From: Ornithinimicrobium avium
Lineage (GTDB): Bacteria; Actinomycetota; Actinomycetes; Actinomycetales; Dermatophilaceae
Direction of reading: 5' to 3'
Length of the DNA: 64,000 nucleotides
Assembly (NCBI RefSeq): GCF_003351765.1
Contig: NZ_CP031229.1
Location: 3,782,001 to 3,846,000, forward strand
A program made the position numbers and the translations under genes. Below are positions 61,704 to 64,000 of this stretch, piece by piece; the first letter of the stretch is position 1; every line of letters begins with the position of its first letter. The notes under the pieces are model-generated. The model did not search any database, was not told the origin of the DNA, and saw only the letters and a list, made by a program, of their open reading frames with translations.

Positions 61704-62782
61704 ATGGATCAGCTGCGGCGCGGCGCGCGACGGGCGGGGGAGAGTGCATACCGGAGGACGGCGCGCCCGCTGCTGTGGCGCACCGACGCCGAGACGGCCC
61801 ACCACGCCACCGTGCTCGCCGCCCAGGCGCTCGGTCGCACCGCGCCCGTCCGCGCGCTCACCGTCCTCGGGGGTATGCCGTGGGGCCGGTGCTGGGGGAG
61901 GGTGCGCCCGTCGAGCTGCTCGGGCTGCGCTTCCCGCACCGGATCGGCCTGGCCGCCGGGATGGACAAGGACGGGCGCGGGGTGGCGACGTGGGGGGCGC
62001 TGGGCTTCGGGCACGTCGAGCTGGGCACGGTCACCGCCAGCCCGCAGCCGGGCAACCCGCGTCCTCGCCTCTTCCGCCTGCCGGAGAGCAGGGCGGTCAT
62101 CAACCGGATGGGCTTCAACAACCTCGGTGTCCACGCCCTGGCCGACCGGCTGCGCACCGCGCGCGAGCAGGACCTGGTGCGGATCCCGGTCGGCGTGAGC
62201 ATCGGCAAGAGCAAGGTCACCCCCGTGGAGGAGGCGGTGGACGACTACCTGGAGTCGGTGGCCGCGCTGGAGGGGCTGGCCGACTACCTGGCCGTCAACG
62301 TCTCCAGCCCGAACACCCCCGGGCTGCGCTCGCTGCAGGACGCCGGGCCGCTGACCGCGCTGCTCACCGCGGTGGTCCGGGCGGCGGGGGGCACCCCGGT
62401 GCTGGTCAAGCTGGCACCGGACCTGACCGACGGTGCGCTCGACGAGGCGCTGGAGGTCGCGACCGCCGCCGGCGTGTCCGGCGTGATCGCGACCAACACC
62501 ACGCTGTCCCGCGATGGCGTGGCGCCGCGGGAGCGGACGCGTGCCGAGGCCGAGGCCGGCGGGCTGTCCGGCGCGCCGCTGACCCTGCGCGCCCGGGAGG
62601 TGGTCGCCCACGTCGCCGCCCGGACCGAGCTGCCGGTGGTCGGGGTGGGCGGGATCATGTCCGGCGCGGACGCGCGGGCGATGCTCGACGCGGGCGCCAG
62701 CCTGGTCCAGCTCTACTCCGGCCTGGTCTACGCGGGGCCGACCCTGGTCGCCGAGGCGGCGGAGGCCACGTCGCGCCGGTAG
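61704..62782 (+). pseudogene. pyrD: Dihydroorotate dehydrogenase (quinone) PyrD, frameshifted in this sequence
   Basis: Frame 1 from ATG 61704 gives RPLLWRTDAETAHHATVLAA to RALTVLGG; the rest, YAVGPVLGEGAPVELLGLRF, RIGLAAGMDKDGRGVATWG, AVNVSSPNTPGLRSLQD and VGVGGIMSGADARAMLD, is in a second frame. One G is missing from the G5 run at 61869-61873; with six Gs the protein is 359 residues and reads VLGGYAVGPVLG. Class 2 DHODH of pyrimidine synthesis, membrane-associated. Being essential without salvage, it is probably intact in the organism. Confidence 0.88.
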
Positions 62783-62792
62783 GCGGGGCCAG

Positions 62793-62798
62793 TAGGCT
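62793..62798 (+). promoter_or_regulatory. -10 box TAGGCT, leaderless start of mutase gene
   Basis: TAGGCT ends 6 nt before ATG 62805; no ribosome binding site. Confidence 0.5.
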
Positions 62799-62804
62799 GC
62801 CGAC

Positions 62805-64000
<1,196 letters not shown>

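Overview
The window is a 64 kb piece of chromosome from a very GC-rich (roughly 72 % G+C by eye) actinobacterium, most likely a member of the Micrococcales near Intrasporangiaceae/Ornithinimicrobiaceae. Pointers are WhiB7 with its AT-hook, a thiol-stress SigR-RsrA pair, the 24-residue ribosomal protein bL37, UPF0182, PPA1309, DUF6350 and DUF3017 family proteins, GuaB3, MurT-GatD, a CIRCE-controlled groESL with a His-rich GroEL tail, and abundant GTG starts. Almost everything is chromosomal core in an order familiar from other actinobacteria; there is no prophage, complete insertion sequence or CRISPR array.

Layout: 1-9.7 kb holds whiB7 and its conserved neighbourhood (ThiF-like protein, zincin-like protein, SDR protein, MoaE, PDZ/Lon-like protease, PPA1309, UPF0182), ending with an initiator tRNA and a strong terminator. 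9.7-12.4 kb is a two-gene M16 peptidase unit. 12.4-18.5 kb, all leftward, carries a degenerate HisN-like phosphatase, rsgA, aroA, an alpha/beta hydrolase, an SRAP protein and an aminotransferase. 18.5-25 kb holds sigR-rsrA, bL37, a 25-codon small ORF with its own terminator, two HD-domain membrane proteins and tsaB-rimI-tsaD. 25-32 kb holds a frameshifted THUMP-like methyltransferase, cardiolipin synthase, groESL, and sigD with an RsdA-like membrane anti-sigma factor that has a 30-bp tandem repeat. 32-42 kb is dominated by guanine nucleotide synthesis (guaB, guaB3, guaA) with a LigB-type dioxygenase, a beta-propeller protein, SURF1, and murT-gatD for lipid II amidation. At 42.1-42.6 kb a short, atypical, lower-GC patch holds a putative small secreted protein. 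42.6-64 kb contains membrane proteins, pcrA, a broken serine hydrolase, the two halves of a methylmalonyl-CoA mutase 14 kb apart, sucCD, DUF6350-purN-purH, a GcvR-like ACT protein, folD-DUF3017, mdh, a LysM protein, a 2H phosphoesterase, a GT4 glycosyltransferase, a mannose-1-phosphate guanylyltransferase and pyrD.

Three signals cut across genes. First, 21 genes have a TANNNT -10 box only 6-10 nt before the start codon and no ribosome binding site, the signature of leaderless mRNAs. Second, the decamer GGTATGNCGT occurs 12 times in unrelated genes, on both strands and in all reading frames, far more often than composition predicts. Third, four genes (THUMP-like methyltransferase, murT, serine hydrolase, pyrD) carry single-base frameshifts; three of the five events sit at or beside a GGTATG site, which suggests a sequence-specific sequencing artefact (for example a modified base) rather than gene decay, at least for murT and pyrD.
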